From: a gamma proteobacterium endosymbiont of Lamellibrachia anaximandri | GTDB taxonomy: Bacteria; Pseudomonadota; Gammaproteobacteria; Chromatiales; Chromatiaceae | Direction of reading: 5' to 3' | DNA length: 47,660 nucleotides | Assembly: GCA_016756855.1 (NCBI GenBank) | Contig: JAESPD010000029.1 | Coordinates: forward strand, 1-47,660 | In this document: positions 24,999 through 33,693 of the stretch, piece after piece | How the letters are laid out: each line of letters starts with the position of its first letter | Numbering within the stretch: the first letter of the stretch is position 1 | Notes under the pieces: generated by a model | What the model saw: the letters and a program-made list of their open reading frames with translations, nothing else | Told to the model about the DNA's origin: nothing | Databases searched by the model: none | Program-made: the position numbers and the translations under genes

Positions 24999-25886
24999 AT
25001 GTCCTCCTGGCTCCAACTCTCCATCGAAACCGACGCATCCAAAGCACCTCTGCTGGAACTTCTCTTCGAGGCGCTTGGCGCACTCTCCGTTACCCTGGGT
25101 GACGCAGGTGATCAGCCGCTGCTGGAACCCAAACCCGGCGAAGAAAAGTTGTGGAAAAACACCAGGGTCACTGCGCTTTTCGAGGGAACTCGCGATACCG
25201 ATCAACTGCGCACTGAAATCAATCGGACGCTGAAGGAAGAGATCACCCGCAATCTGCAGGTGGAACGATTGGAGGACAGGGCCTGGGAACGGGTCTGGCT
25301 CGATCAGTTTCATCCGATGAAATTCGGTCGCAGGCTCTGGGTTTGCCCCGATGGACAGCTGCCGGACGACCCCGAAGCTGTCGTGGTGGAACTGGATCCG
25401 GGACTTGCCTTCGGCACCGGCACCCACCCCACTACAGCACTCTGCCTGGCCTGGCTGGATGGACAGGATCTCGAAGGCAAAACCATCATCGACTACGGCT
25501 GCGGCTCGGGCATCCTTGCCATTGCCGCCCTTCGACTGGGGGCTGCGGCTGCCACCGCAATAGATTACGACCCGCAGGCACTGCAGGCGACAAAAGATAA
25601 CGCACAAAAAAACAGTGTCGCAGGCAGATTATCGATCCACATGCCTGAAGATACCCCTGAGACACAGGCGGATCTGCTCATCGCCAACATCCTCGCCGGG
25701 CCACTCGTTGAACTCGCACCCCAACTCGACACACTGATGAAGCCAAACACCCCTTTTGCCCTCTCCGGCATTCTGCAGGAGCAGGCTGCAACGGTGAGCC
25801 AGGCCTACGCATCATTCGCGACGATGGACTCATCTCAACAGAAAGAGGAGTGGATGCTGCTTAGGGGTAGAAAAACTATTGCCTGA
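24999..25886 (+). CDS. prmA: Ribosomal protein L11 methyltransferase
   Basis: A 295-residue SAM-dependent enzyme that trimethylates ribosomal protein L11. The N-terminus MSSWLQLSIE matches the L11-binding domain start of the family. The methyltransferase core shows LDPGLAFGTGTHPTTALCL, the SAM loop DYGCGSGILAIAALRLG and the post-I motif ANILAGPLVELA. The length is typical (E. coli 293). It follows accC as in many gammaproteobacteria, but the gap is filled with heptamer repeats and a BIME-like element. No Shine-Dalgarno sequence precedes the start, so it may be poorly or unusually initiated. Confidence 0.97.
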   Translation: MSSWLQLSIETDASKAPLLELLFEALGALSVTLGDAGDQPLLEPKPGEEKLWKNTRVTALFEGTRDTDQLRTEINRTLKEEITRNLQVERLEDRAWERVWLDQFHPMKFGRRLWVCPDGQLPDDPEAVVVELDPGLAFGTGTHPTTALCLAWLDGQDLEGKTIIDYGCGSGILAIAALRLGAAAATAIDYDPQALQATKDNAQKNSVAGRLSIHMPEDTPETQADLLIANILAGPLVELAPQLDTLMKPNTPFALSGILQEQAATVSQAYASFATMDSSQQKEEWMLLRGRKTIA

Positions 25887-25941
25887 AGCGCCGCTTGGGG
25901 CTAACGTTATTCCTATCTGAGTCCATTGACTGCCGTAATCC

Positions 25942-26964
25942 ATGTATACCCAATGCCCCCATTGTCAGACACTGTTCCGCATCAGCGCCGAACAGTTGAC
26001 CGTTGCCGCCGGCATGGCACGTTGCTGCCAGTGCAAATCAGTCTTCAATGCGGAAGAAAATTTGCGGGAGCTGCCCTCCACCTCAGAAGAATCCACCGCG
26101 ACTGAGACCGGCGAAACCACTTTAGCCAAAGGCAGCAGCGCCCCACTTCCCAACGAAGCAGAGATCAAAGAGCAGAACAACGGACTGGCGGTTGAACCCG
26201 ACTACTATGCATCGGGCGGCGAGTCACAAATGATCGATCTGCTCGAAGGCGAACTGCCGTCCGAGCACTTTCTGATCCCCGAGAAAAAAGAGACACCTCT
26301 CGTCGACAATGCCGAACATAAAAACGATTTCGTGCTGGAGGATATCGCTGACGAACCACTGGATGAGCTCGAGTCCGTACTCATCTCTGAGCCCGATGAG
26401 CTATCGATTACAAACGATCTGACTGAAATTACGGCAACAGAACAACAGACGGCCACTACCTACCCAGGAGTACAGTTCATTGAACCCCGCAAGCCCCTAT
26501 CAGGCATGCTCTGGGGGTTAGGTGCCATCGGACTTCTTCTGATCCTGGGACTGCAATTGATCTGGCAGTTCCGCAGCGAGGCCATTCACTACGACAGCGG
26601 CAGGCAACTTCTTTCGGTGATGTGCCAGGCCCTCAACTGCACACCGCCGCAACGCCGTGACCTCTCCCGAATAGAGATAGAACATCGTGACCTGCGCCTC
26701 CACCCTGAGCATCCTCAGGCGCTGTCACTACAGCTCAACATGATAAACAACGCCTCTTTCAAACAGCCCTTTCCCCAACTTCAACTCAGTCTTTTCAATG
26801 ACGCCGGAAAGCTGCTTGCAACCCGTCTCTTCGACCCATCGGAATACCTGCCTGGCGGGATCTCCGCCAAATCACCCATGCCACGCTTTCGCCTCATCGA
26901 GGTCATGATGGAGTTGGTTGATCCAGGTGAAGAAGTCACCGGTTTCAAGTTCGATTTCCTATAG
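25942..26964 (+). CDS. Zinc-ribbon DUF3426 membrane protein
   Basis: A 340-residue protein with an N-terminal MJ0042-type zinc ribbon (C5-x-x-C8 and C28-x-x-C31, in the segment YTQCPHCQTLFRIS). A long acidic, low-complexity linker covers about 40-180. One membrane helix lies around 189-208 (MLWGLGAIGLLLILGLQLI), followed by a C-terminal DUF3426 domain of about 130 residues ending FKFDFL. This domain order is standard for the family found between prmA and dusB in gammaproteobacteria. The zinc ribbon should lie in the cytoplasm and the DUF3426 domain in the periplasm. The function is unknown. Confidence 0.9.
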   Translation: MYTQCPHCQTLFRISAEQLTVAAGMARCCQCKSVFNAEENLRELPSTSEESTATETGETTLAKGSSAPLPNEAEIKEQNNGLAVEPDYYASGGESQMIDLLEGELPSEHFLIPEKKETPLVDNAEHKNDFVLEDIADEPLDELESVLISEPDELSITNDLTEITATEQQTATTYPGVQFIEPRKPLSGMLWGLGAIGLLLILGLQLIWQFRSEAIHYDSGRQLLSVMCQALNCTPPQRRDLSRIEIEHRDLRLHPEHPQALSLQLNMINNASFKQPFPQLQLSLFNDAGKLLATRLFDPSEYLPGGISAKSPMPRFRLIEVMMELVDPGEEVTGFKFDFL

Positions 26965-27251
26965 CGGCACTCAACTACAGTGTAAAAATGGCGGCGCCCC
27001 CCTGCGATTCGCTTACAGGGTTTGGCGATCGGGTACCTCGCTTGTGAAAAACCAGATCAAACCAAGATTTCCTTTCTGGCCAGCGACTTACTTTTCACCT
27101 TCTACCGACAAATCACATCCGCACCTGTTGTATTTTCACCACTGTCGCAATAATCAAAAAATAATGGCTGCGAACCTTTGATTCACCCTGAAAATGGCGT
27201 TATTATCTATCGCCTTTCCCCTCGATTTTCGGACTCGATCCCGTCGTCGAT
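26965..27251. other. Intergenic region upstream of dusB-fis
   Basis: 287 bases without a gene. The right part holds the dusB-fis promoter (listed). The left part contains no hairpin with a T run that I could identify. The stretch just upstream of the promoter is AT-rich with A-tracts (about 27150-27165) and could bind Fis or other nucleoid proteins, which would fit autoregulation as in E. coli; this is inference. Confidence 0.5.
27178..27206 (+). promoter_or_regulatory. Predicted sigma-70 promoter of dusB-fis
   Basis: TTGATT (27178-27183) and TATTAT (27201-27206) with a 17-base spacer. They are followed by a C-rich stretch near the expected start site, about 40 bases ahead of dusB. Both hexamers are close to consensus. 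Found by inspection, not tested. Confidence 0.6.
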
Positions 27252-28238
27252 ATGCGCATCGGACCCTACAGGCTGGAAAACAATCTCCTGTTGGCGCCGA
27301 TGGCCGGAGTGACCGATCGACCCTTCCGCCAGCTCTGCCGGCGGCATGGCGCAGGGCTCGCTGTTTCCGAGATGGTTTCAGCCGACTCATCGCTCTGGGG
27401 CAGCCATAAAACGCTGCGGCGACTCGATCACGAGGGGGAGACAGGCCCCGTTTCGGTGCAGATCCTCGGATCTGACCCGCAAACGATGGCAGAGGCAGCA
27501 CGAGCAAACGTCGTCAATGGCGCCCAGATCATCGATATCAACATGGGTTGCCCGGCAAAGAAGGTTTGTAAGGCGTCGGCGGGCTCTGCACTGCTGCAGG
27601 ATGAGGCCCTGGTCAATGACATACTGACGGCTACGGTTGCTGCCGTCGAGGTGCCGGTAACACTGAAGATTCGCACCGGATGGGATCGACAGAACCGGAA
27701 CGGGGTACGCATTGCTCAGATCGCTGAAGCGGCGGGCATACAGGCACTGGCGGTTCATGGTCGTACCAGGGCCTGCAAATTTTCGGGTGACGCGGAATAC
27801 GACACCATCCGCGCCATCAAAGAGTCAGTCACCATCCCGGTGATTGCAAATGGGGATATTAGAACGCCGGAGAAAGCACTTATAGTGCTTGAGGCAACCG
27901 GTGCAGACGGAATCATGATCGGCCGGGCGGCTCAGGGGAGACCCTGGATCTTTCGCGAGATCGATCACTATTTGAAGACCGGCGAAAAGCTGGCCGAGCC
28001 CTCCCCCTCTTGGGTGAAGGCGTTACTGCTGGAACATCTGCAGACACTCTATGATTTCTATGGGGAACATCAGGGTGTTCGCATTGCCCGCAAGCATATT
28101 GCGTGGTACAGCAAAGCCCATAGAGGCGGCGCGGAGTTTAGAAAAACGATAAATGACTCGGAATCAGCGGATGAGCAACTGCAGCTTATCCACGGTTTTT
28201 TCGATAGTAAGACAAGCACGGGGAGCTTGGCGGCATGA
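27252..28238 (+). CDS. dusB: tRNA-dihydrouridine synthase B
   Basis: A 328-residue FMN-dependent enzyme that reduces uridine to dihydrouridine in tRNA (U17 in E. coli). The TIM-barrel core shows LLAPMAGVTDRPFRQLCRR, the catalytic motif DINMGCPAKKVCKASAGSAL with the active Cys in MGCP, KIRTGWD, AVHGRTRACKFSG, VIANGDIRTPEKA and IMIGRAAQGRPWIF. The C-terminal RNA-binding part has ARKHIAWYSK. The length is normal. It overlaps fis by four bases; the dusB-fis pair is a conserved gammaproteobacterial operon. Confidence 0.97.
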   Translation: MRIGPYRLENNLLLAPMAGVTDRPFRQLCRRHGAGLAVSEMVSADSSLWGSHKTLRRLDHEGETGPVSVQILGSDPQTMAEAARANVVNGAQIIDINMGCPAKKVCKASAGSALLQDEALVNDILTATVAAVEVPVTLKIRTGWDRQNRNGVRIAQIAEAAGIQALAVHGRTRACKFSGDAEYDTIRAIKESVTIPVIANGDIRTPEKALIVLEATGADGIMIGRAAQGRPWIFREIDHYLKTGEKLAEPSPSWVKALLLEHLQTLYDFYGEHQGVRIARKHIAWYSKAHRGGAEFRKTINDSESADEQLQLIHGFFDSKTSTGSLAA

Positions 28239-28531
28239 ATATGGAAGCAGGTATGTTCCGCAGTGACGGTGATTCCACACTGACAGTCACGCATAGCAAA
28301 AAAAACGAGCCTCTGCGTCAATGTGTGCAGGATGCAATGCAACGTTATTTCAGCCATCTTGATGGGCACGGCACAAGCAACCTCTACCGCATGGTGATGA
28401 ATGAAGTCGAGGCGCCTCTGCTGGAGAGCGTCATGGAATATGCCGGTGGCAACCAGACCCGCGCAGCCGCTATTCTCGGTATCAGTCGCAGCACGTTGCG
28501 CAAAAAACTCTCGCTCTACGACCTGGAGTGA
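28235..28531 (+). CDS. fis: DNA-binding protein Fis
   Basis: A 98-residue nucleoid-associated protein that bends DNA, activates rRNA promoters and aids site-specific recombination. The C-terminal helix-turn-helix is nearly invariant: GGNQTRAAAILGISRSTLRKKL, given here as GGNQTRAAAILG and ISRSTLRKKL. The central dimer helices include LESVMEYAG. The length equals E. coli Fis (98). The ATG overlaps the dusB stop (ATGA); a second ATG two codons later is possible. Expression comes from the promoter ahead of dusB. Confidence 0.97.
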   Translation: MNMEAGMFRSDGDSTLTVTHSKKNEPLRQCVQDAMQRYFSHLDGHGTSNLYRMVMNEVEAPLLESVMEYAGGNQTRAAAILGISRSTLRKKLSLYDLE

Positions 28532-28636
28532 AACTACGAACCGAAATATAGGATCTGCTGAGCGTAGCGATGCGCATCTGTCGCGATCGATGCAGTTCAT
28601 TTCACTCACCGCATCCTACTAACCATCTACCCTTTC

Positions 28637-28669
28637 ATTAACCCTCCCAAACAAACGGATAGACCTATC
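28637..28669 (+). promoter_or_regulatory. purH leader motif shared with purD
   Basis: ATTAACCCTCCCA (28637-28649) followed by the inverted repeat GATAG-ac-CTATC (28658-28669) directly before the purH ATG. The same two blocks, ATTAACCTCCCA and ATAGACCTATCA, lie before purD (31934-31970). They do not resemble the PurR box. Possible operator or translational element; unproven. Confidence 0.5.
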
Positions 28670-30229
28670 ATGTCTTCGATTACCCGCGCCCTGATCAGCG
28701 TTTCCGATAAGACCGGCATCGTGGAATTCGCCCGCAGCCTGGCCGAAAAAAACGTTGAAATCCTCTCCACCGGCGGCACTGCCAAGCTGCTTACCGACAA
28801 CAATGTCCCAGTCATCGAGGTCTCTGAATACACCGGTTTCCCGGAGATGATGGATGGGCGGGTCAAGACCCTGCACCCCAAGATTCACGGCGGCATTCTA
28901 GGCCGGCGCGGCACCGATGATCAGGTAATGAAAGAGAACGGTATCGGAAATATCGACCTGATCGTGGTCAACCTCTACCCCTTTGAGCAGACCGTGGCCA
29001 ATCCCGACTGCGATCTGCCGACCGCAATCGAGAATATCGACATCGGCGGCCCCACCATGATTCGCGCCGCCGCCAAGAACCACAAGGACGTCACCGTGGT
29101 GGTGGATGCCGCAGACTATGCACGGGTCCTGGAGGAGATGGACGGCAACGAGGGCACAATCTCCGCTGCCACCCGCTTTGACCTGGCGGTAAAGACCTTC
29201 GAGCACACTGCCCGCTACGATGCGGCCATCGCCAACTATCTGGGCGCCCGCACCGGCGAAGAGGTGACAGACTTTCCCCGTACCTTCTCCATGCAGTTCA
29301 AGCAGGTACAGACCATGCGCTATGGCGAGAATCCGCACCAAAAGGCGGCCTTCTTCGTTGAACACAAGGTCGAAGAGGCGTGTATCGCCACCGCCCGACA
29401 GATCCAAGGCAAAGAGCTCTCCTATAACAACATCGGCGATACCGACGCCGCCCTGGAGTGCGTAAAGAACTTTGACGAGGATCCAGCCTGCGTCATCGTC
29501 AAACACGCCAACCCCTGCGGCGTGGCCTTCGGCGACAATCTGCTCGAAGCCTATGATCGCGCCTACAGCACCGATCCGGAATCCGCCTTTGGCGGCATCA
29601 TCGCCTTCAACGGCGAACTGGACGGCGAGACTGCCCAGGCCATCGTCGACCGGCAGTTCGTCGAGGTGATCATCGCGCCCAAACTCTCCGCCGCAGCCAT
29701 CGAAGCGGTCAGCAGCAAGAAGAACGTGCGCCTGCTGGAGTGCGGCGAGTGGAATGTCGAAGCCCTGCACCGCACCGAGTTCAAGCGCGTCAACGGCGGC
29801 CTGCTGGTACAGGATGCCGACCTGCAACTCACCAACGAGATCAAGGTCGTCACCGAACGCCAGCCCACCGATGAAGAGATGCGCGATCTGCTCTTTACCT
29901 GGCGCGTCGCCAAATTCGTCAAGTCCAACGCCATCGTCTACGGCAGGGACGGCATGACCATCGGTGTCGGCGCCGGTCAGATGAGCCGCATCAACTCCGC
30001 TCGCATCGCCGGCATCAAAGCGGAACATGCAGGCCTGGAAGTGAAGGGTTCCGTGATGGCATCAGACGCCTTCTTCCCCTTCCGTGACGGTATCGACAAC
30101 GCCGCAGAGGCCGGCATCGTCGCAGTAATCCAGCCCGGCGGTTCCATGCGCGATGACGAGGCGATCGCTGCCGCGAACGAACACGGCATGGCCATGGTCT
30201 TTACCGGCATGCGTCACTTCCGCCACTGA
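28670..30229 (+). CDS. purH: Bifunctional AICAR transformylase/IMP cyclohydrolase
   Basis: A 519-residue enzyme for the last two steps of IMP synthesis. The N-terminal MGS-like cyclohydrolase domain (about 1-200) shows [27 protein letters not shown], and [16 protein letters not shown]. The transformylase domain has [45 protein letters not shown] with the catalytic Lys-His pair, and ends [15 protein letters not shown]. Conserved segments are intact and the length is as expected. It lies downstream of dusB-fis in the usual gammaproteobacterial order. purD, normally adjacent, is displaced by lpxA and a DUF4332 gene. Confidence 0.98.
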   Translation: MSSITRALISVSDKTGIVEFARSLAEKNVEILSTGGTAKLLTDNNVPVIEVSEYTGFPEMMDGRVKTLHPKIHGGILGRRGTDDQVMKENGIGNIDLIVVNLYPFEQTVANPDCDLPTAIENIDIGGPTMIRAAAKNHKDVTVVVDAADYARVLEEMDGNEGTISAATRFDLAVKTFEHTARYDAAIANYLGARTGEEVTDFPRTFSMQFKQVQTMRYGENPHQKAAFFVEHKVEEACIATARQIQGKELSYNNIGDTDAALECVKNFDEDPACVIVKHANPCGVAFGDNLLEAYDRAYSTDPESAFGGIIAFNGELDGETAQAIVDRQFVEVIIAPKLSAAAIEAVSSKKNVRLLECGEWNVEALHRTEFKRVNGGLLVQDADLQLTNEIKVVTERQPTDEEMRDLLFTWRVAKFVKSNAIVYGRDGMTIGVGAGQMSRINSARIAGIKAEHAGLEVKGSVMASDAFFPFRDGIDNAAEAGIVAVIQPGGSMRDDEAIAAANEHGMAMVFTGMRHFRH

Positions 30230-30234
30230 TCAGC

Positions 30235-30287
30235 TTTAACCACCAAGAACACTAAGGTTTAAACACTTAGTGCTCTTGGTGGTTAAA
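30235..30287. repeat. Palindrome of the ACCACSAAG family between purH and lpxA
   Basis: A 53-base near-perfect palindrome: TTTAACCACCAAGA continuing to ACACTAAG on the left, CTTAGTGCTCTTGG continuing to TGGTTAAA on the right. It fills the whole purH-lpxA gap. Similar ACCACGAAG palindromes follow lpxA. It could end transcription or stabilise mRNA, but there is no T run. Confidence 0.75.
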
Positions 30288-30298
30288 ACATTGATTTC

Positions 30299-31078
30299 AT
30301 GAAGCGAATCCACCCCACCGCCATCATTGAAGACGGTGCCGATCTGCATGAATCGGTCACTGTCGGCCCCTTCTCCATCATCGAATCCGAGGTAAAGATT
30401 GGCGAGGGGTGCGTCATCGACAGCTGCGTGCGTATCTACCGCGGCACAACTCTGGGCAGAAACAACCGGGTCTGTAGCGGCGCCATGCTGGGCTGCGAAC
30501 CCCAGGATCTCACCTTCGATCCCGCCAACAGCAAGCCACTCGTCATCGGTGATAACAATCACATCAAGGAGGGGGTGAACATCAGCCGTGGAGTGAAGAC
30601 CGAGGAGGGAACCCTCATCGGCAACGGCAACTACTTCATGTGCGGCTTCCACGCCGGACACGACTGCCGTTTCGGCAACAACAATATCTTCGGCCCCAAC
30701 AGCACCATCGCCGGTCATGTCGGCATCGGTGACAGGGTATTCGTCTCCGGCCTGGTGGGGATCCACCAGTTCACCTTCATCGGCGACCACGCCATGCTCG
30801 GCGGCTGCTCAAAGGTGGTGAAAGATGTGCCGCCCTATGCCACCTGCGACGGCAATCCGGCGCGACTGGTCGGCCTCAACGCTATCGGCCTAAAACGCAG
30901 TGGTTTCGATCCCAAGACGCGGGCAGCGATCAAACAGGCCTACAAAACGTTGTTTCTCTCCGGCCTGAATATCTCACAAGCAGTGGAACAGCTGAAGGGA
31001 GATGAATTGATAGAAGAGGTGGAGAAACTCGTCCGCTTCATCGAAAAAAGCGACCGGGGTGTGACCGGACATAAATAG
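30299..31078 (+). CDS. lpxA: Acyl-ACP--UDP-N-acetylglucosamine O-acyltransferase (LpxA family)
   Basis: A 259-residue left-handed beta-helix acyltransferase. LpxA adds a 3-hydroxyacyl chain to UDP-GlcNAc, the first step of lipid A synthesis. The hexapeptide-repeat region covers about 4-190. The catalytic histidine region GFHAGHDC has H118 and H121 at the spacing of E. coli H122/H125. GDNNHIKEGVNISRG and VGIHQFTFIGDHAMLGG match LpxA, as does the C-terminal helical domain with GLKRSGFD and a final SDRGV. It lies outside the usual lpxD-fabZ-lpxA-lpxB cluster, between purH and purD, and is bracketed by palindromic repeats. It may be a second copy or a relocated gene. A variant specificity is possible. 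Confidence 0.85.
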   Translation: MKRIHPTAIIEDGADLHESVTVGPFSIIESEVKIGEGCVIDSCVRIYRGTTLGRNNRVCSGAMLGCEPQDLTFDPANSKPLVIGDNNHIKEGVNISRGVKTEEGTLIGNGNYFMCGFHAGHDCRFGNNNIFGPNSTIAGHVGIGDRVFVSGLVGIHQFTFIGDHAMLGGCSKVVKDVPPYATCDGNPARLVGLNAIGLKRSGFDPKTRAAIKQAYKTLFLSGLNISQAVEQLKGDELIEEVEKLVRFIEKSDRGVTGHK

Positions 31079-31080
31079 CG

Positions 31081-31285
31081 TCCATCCGGAAACAATGTTT
31101 TTTACCACGAAGGACGCGAAAAGCACGAAGGTAAAAGATTTATTAGCAATAAATTTTATTCGTCTACTTCGTGCGCTTCGTGGTTAGATATGGGTTTCCG
31201 GATAGGCACTAAATAGCTTCCATCCTGAAACCTATACTTCACCACGAAGAACACCTTGGTGGTATAAATGGCGTTTCCGGACGGA
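31081..31285. repeat. Composite palindromic repeat after lpxA
   Basis: A 205-base stretch bounded by imperfect inverted ends TCCATCCGGAAAC (31081-31093) and GTTTCCGGACGGA (31273-31285), 12 of 13 matching. Inside are two ACCACGAAG palindromes, 31104-31184 and 31241-31263, and a further GTTTCCGGATAGG at 31194-31206. It appears to be two related units side by side. No coding potential. Confidence 0.7.
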
Positions 31286-31290
31286 TTCAA

Positions 31291-31698
31291 TCAATAGGTC
31301 AGAAGCTTCGGCAGATCCTTGGCCTGTCCGACCCAGCCTTCAACCTTGCTCATCGCCGGCGGCTGCTTGGTCAATCCCTCTTTGTCATTGGTCTCAACGA
31401 TCTTCGCGTGCAGGTTGTCCGGGCGGCGGGTCGCGAGTTCCTTCACTGTATCAACACCCGCCTTTTCGAGCAGATCACTGTAGACGCCGGAGACACCCTT
31501 AACGCGCGCCAGATCCGCACGATTGGCCAACTCCAGGATATCCCGGGTATCACAGCCACAGTGGGCCGCCAACTCTTTTCGTTGCGCAGGGGCCGCGGCC
31601 GCAGCAAGCAACGCCTCATTGTCCCCGATTCCCTTCTCTTTCAGCTTGGCGACCATTTCTGCCGTACTGCCCTGTAGATCTTTTACTGATGTCACCAT
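31291..31698 (-). CDS. DUF4332 helix-hairpin-helix protein
   Basis: A 135-residue soluble protein resembling DUF4332, a family with helix-hairpin-helix repeats related to nucleic-acid-binding modules. The segment LELANRADLARVKGVSGVYSDLLEKAGVDTVKELATR (quoted here only by its landmarks NRADLARVKGV and LLEKAGVDTVKEL) has the typical pattern. Two cysteines (HCGCD) lie mid-protein. The start at 31698 is selected because GGAGG lies eight bases upstream. It is opposite in strand to purH, lpxA and purD. The function is unknown; DNA or RNA binding is inferred only from the fold. Confidence 0.78.
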   Translation of the reverse strand: MVTSVKDLQGSTAEMVAKLKEKGIGDNEALLAAAAAPAQRKELAAHCGCDTRDILELANRADLARVKGVSGVYSDLLEKAGVDTVKELATRRPDNLHAKIVETNDKEGLTKQPPAMSKVEGWVGQAKDLPKLLTY

Positions 31699-31933
31699 GG
31701 CGCATCCTCCGAATAATTTGTTTTCAAGTTTATTGCAACGACTCAATAGACCAATAAATCACTATAAACGCTCGCCTGGAGCCTGTTTGCCCTCTGATTA
31801 GATCGCGTAACTTACGTCCGGGAAATAGCTATTCACAATATTTAACAATTAAAACGGTAACCACAGCCCAAGATTCACCCTTGCATCTTGCGGGTGAAAA
31901 TTTACAATTTGATTCATCAACAGTTTTATAAGC

Positions 31934-31970
31934 ATTAACCTCCCACCCCAACAGGATCATAGACCTATCA
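31934..31970 (+). promoter_or_regulatory. purD leader motif shared with purH
   Basis: ATTAACCTCCCA (31934-31945) and ATAGACCTATCA (31959-31970), ending two bases before the purD ATG. It matches the blocks before purH with a three-base difference in spacing. The inverted repeat ATAG-ac-CTAT is preserved. Confidence 0.5.
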
Positions 31971-31972
31971 GC

Positions 31973-33259
31973 ATGAACATTCTCATCATCGGCTCCGGCG
32001 GTCGCGAACATGCGCTGGCCTGGAAAGCCGCCCAATCTCCGCTGGCAGATCGCATCTTCGTTGCACCCGGCAACGCAGGCACTGCGCTGGAACCCAAACT
32101 GGAGAATATTCCGCTTGGCGTTACTGCCATCGATGAACTGGTCGCATTCGCGCAAGAGAATGATATCGGACTCACTATCGTGGGTCCTGAGGTTCCACTG
32201 GTGATTGGAGTGGTGGATGCCTTTACCGATGCCGGACTCAACTGTTTCGGTCCAACCCGGGGTGCAGCCCAACTTGAGGGTTCCAAGACCTTCACCAAGG
32301 ACTTCCTCGCCCGTCACAACATCCCCACCGGAGCGTATCAGGCCTTCACCGAGGTGGAACCGGCCCTCGCCTATGTTGCAGAGAAAGGCGCGCCGATCGT
32401 AATCAAGGCCGATGGCCTGGCTGCCGGCAAGGGGGTCATCGTTGCCATGACCGAGGCGGAGGCAAAGGCCGCGGTGGCCGACATGCTCGCAGGTAACGCC
32501 TTCGGCGAGGCTGGCCACCGGGTAGTGATCGAAGAGTTTCTGGAGGGTGAAGAGGCCAGTTTCATCGTCATGGCGGATGGGAAACATGTCCTGCCGATGG
32601 CCACCAGCCAGGATCACAAACGCGTAGGGAATGGCGATACCGGCCTGAATACCGGCGGCATGGGAGCCTACTCTCCCGCCCCGGTGGTCGACAAGTGGAT
32701 TTATCAGCGCATCATGGACGAGGTAATCCTGCCCACCGTGTCCGGTATGGCGAAGGAAGGACTGCCCTACACCGGTTTTCTCTACGCTGGCCTGATGATC
32801 GCAACTGACGGCACACCCAAGGTGATCGAGTATAACTGCCGTTTCGGGGACCCTGAAACCCAACCCATCATGATGCGTATGCAGTCGGATCTGGTTGCCC
32901 ACTGCCTTGCCGCCATCGAGGGCAGACTGGACACCGAAACCACCGCTTGGGATCCCCGCGTCTCACTGGGAGTTGTACTGGCCGCCGGCGGTTATCCCGG
33001 CAGTTATACCGGCGGTGATGCCATATCCGGCCTCCCCGAGACCGAGACCGAAGGGGAGAAGATCTTCCACGCAGGAACAGCCGAAGAGGCAGGCCAAGTG
33101 GTTACTGCAGGCGGACGGGTACTCTGCGCCACTGCGCTTGGGGATACCGTCGCGCAAGCCCAGAGAAAAGCCTATGAATTGGCCAGACGCATCCACTGGG
33201 ACAAGCTCTACTGTCGCACCGACATCGGTTATCGCGCAGTGGCTCGTGAAGAGGCCTGA
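31973..33259 (+). CDS. purD: Phosphoribosylamine--glycine ligase
   Basis: A 428-residue ATP-grasp enzyme for the second step of purine synthesis, joining phosphoribosylamine and glycine. Conserved parts are MNILIIGSGGREHALAWK, the segment GPTRGAAQLEGSKTFTKDFL, VIKADGLAAGKGVIVA, EEFLEGEEASFIVMADG, QDHKRVGNGDTGLNTGGMGA (given in part), YNCRFGDPETQ and a C-terminal ARRIHWDKLYCRTDIGYRA. The length equals E. coli PurD. A VanZ-like gene overlaps its end. Confidence 0.98.
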   Translation: MNILIIGSGGREHALAWKAAQSPLADRIFVAPGNAGTALEPKLENIPLGVTAIDELVAFAQENDIGLTIVGPEVPLVIGVVDAFTDAGLNCFGPTRGAAQLEGSKTFTKDFLARHNIPTGAYQAFTEVEPALAYVAEKGAPIVIKADGLAAGKGVIVAMTEAEAKAAVADMLAGNAFGEAGHRVVIEEFLEGEEASFIVMADGKHVLPMATSQDHKRVGNGDTGLNTGGMGAYSPAPVVDKWIYQRIMDEVILPTVSGMAKEGLPYTGFLYAGLMIATDGTPKVIEYNCRFGDPETQPIMMRMQSDLVAHCLAAIEGRLDTETTAWDPRVSLGVVLAAGGYPGSYTGGDAISGLPETETEGEKIFHAGTAEEAGQVVTAGGRVLCATALGDTVAQAQRKAYELARRIHWDKLYCRTDIGYRAVAREEA

Positions 33260-33659
33260 CGACAACCATAGAGTGTTGCCAGCGGCCACTCTGCCGCTGA
33301 CAACACTCTTTCGCATCGCCCTGGCGGTCACCCTGGTGATCATCACTCATCTGGCCACCACCACGCTGGATTACCCGGTGGTGTCTGACATAAATGACAA
33401 ATGGGAACATTTCACCGCCTTTATGGTGCTCGCTTTTCTTGCCGACTTCGCTTTTCCCAACACCCCCTGGGGCTGGAAAAAGTTCCTGCCCCTGCTGGGT
33501 TACGGCCTGGCCATTGAGGTTTTTCAGTACTTCCTGCCCCATCGACTATTCTCCCTCTGGGATCTGGGAGCCGACTCCCTGGGTCTGATCTGCTATCCAC
33601 TGCTCCTGCCAATGCTGAAACAGATACCCCTGCTGGCGTCGCGCTGGCATACTGGATGA
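33246..33659 (+). CDS. VanZ-family membrane protein
   Basis: A 137-residue protein with about four membrane helices, of the VanZ-like family. Hallmarks are the helix IALAVTLVIITHLATT, the motif DKWEHFTAFMVLAF with the conserved Asp-Lys-x-x-His, YGLAIEVFQYFLPHR and the final SLWDLGADSLGLI with the conserved Asp. VanZ itself raises teicoplanin resistance; most relatives have unknown roles. The start is uncertain. GTG at 33246 (overlapping purD by 14 bases) or GTG at 33273 are possible, and neither has a clear ribosome-binding site, so the start may be coupled to purD translation. Confidence 0.8.
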   Translation: MKRPDDNHRVLPAATLPLTTLFRIALAVTLVIITHLATTTLDYPVVSDINDKWEHFTAFMVLAFLADFAFPNTPWGWKKFLPLLGYGLAIEVFQYFLPHRLFSLWDLGADSLGLICYPLLLPMLKQIPLLASRWHTG

Positions 33660-33693
33660 CTGCTTCCGCCGAAGAACGATAAAGGTATCCGCC

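Noticed and set aside
28898-30028. 376-residue frame antisense to purH
   Set aside because: Gly/Asp/Val-rich composition is the expected mirror of purH codons; no motif.
31829-32902. 357-residue frame antisense to purD
   Set aside because: Shadow of a well-conserved enzyme gene; no independent evidence.
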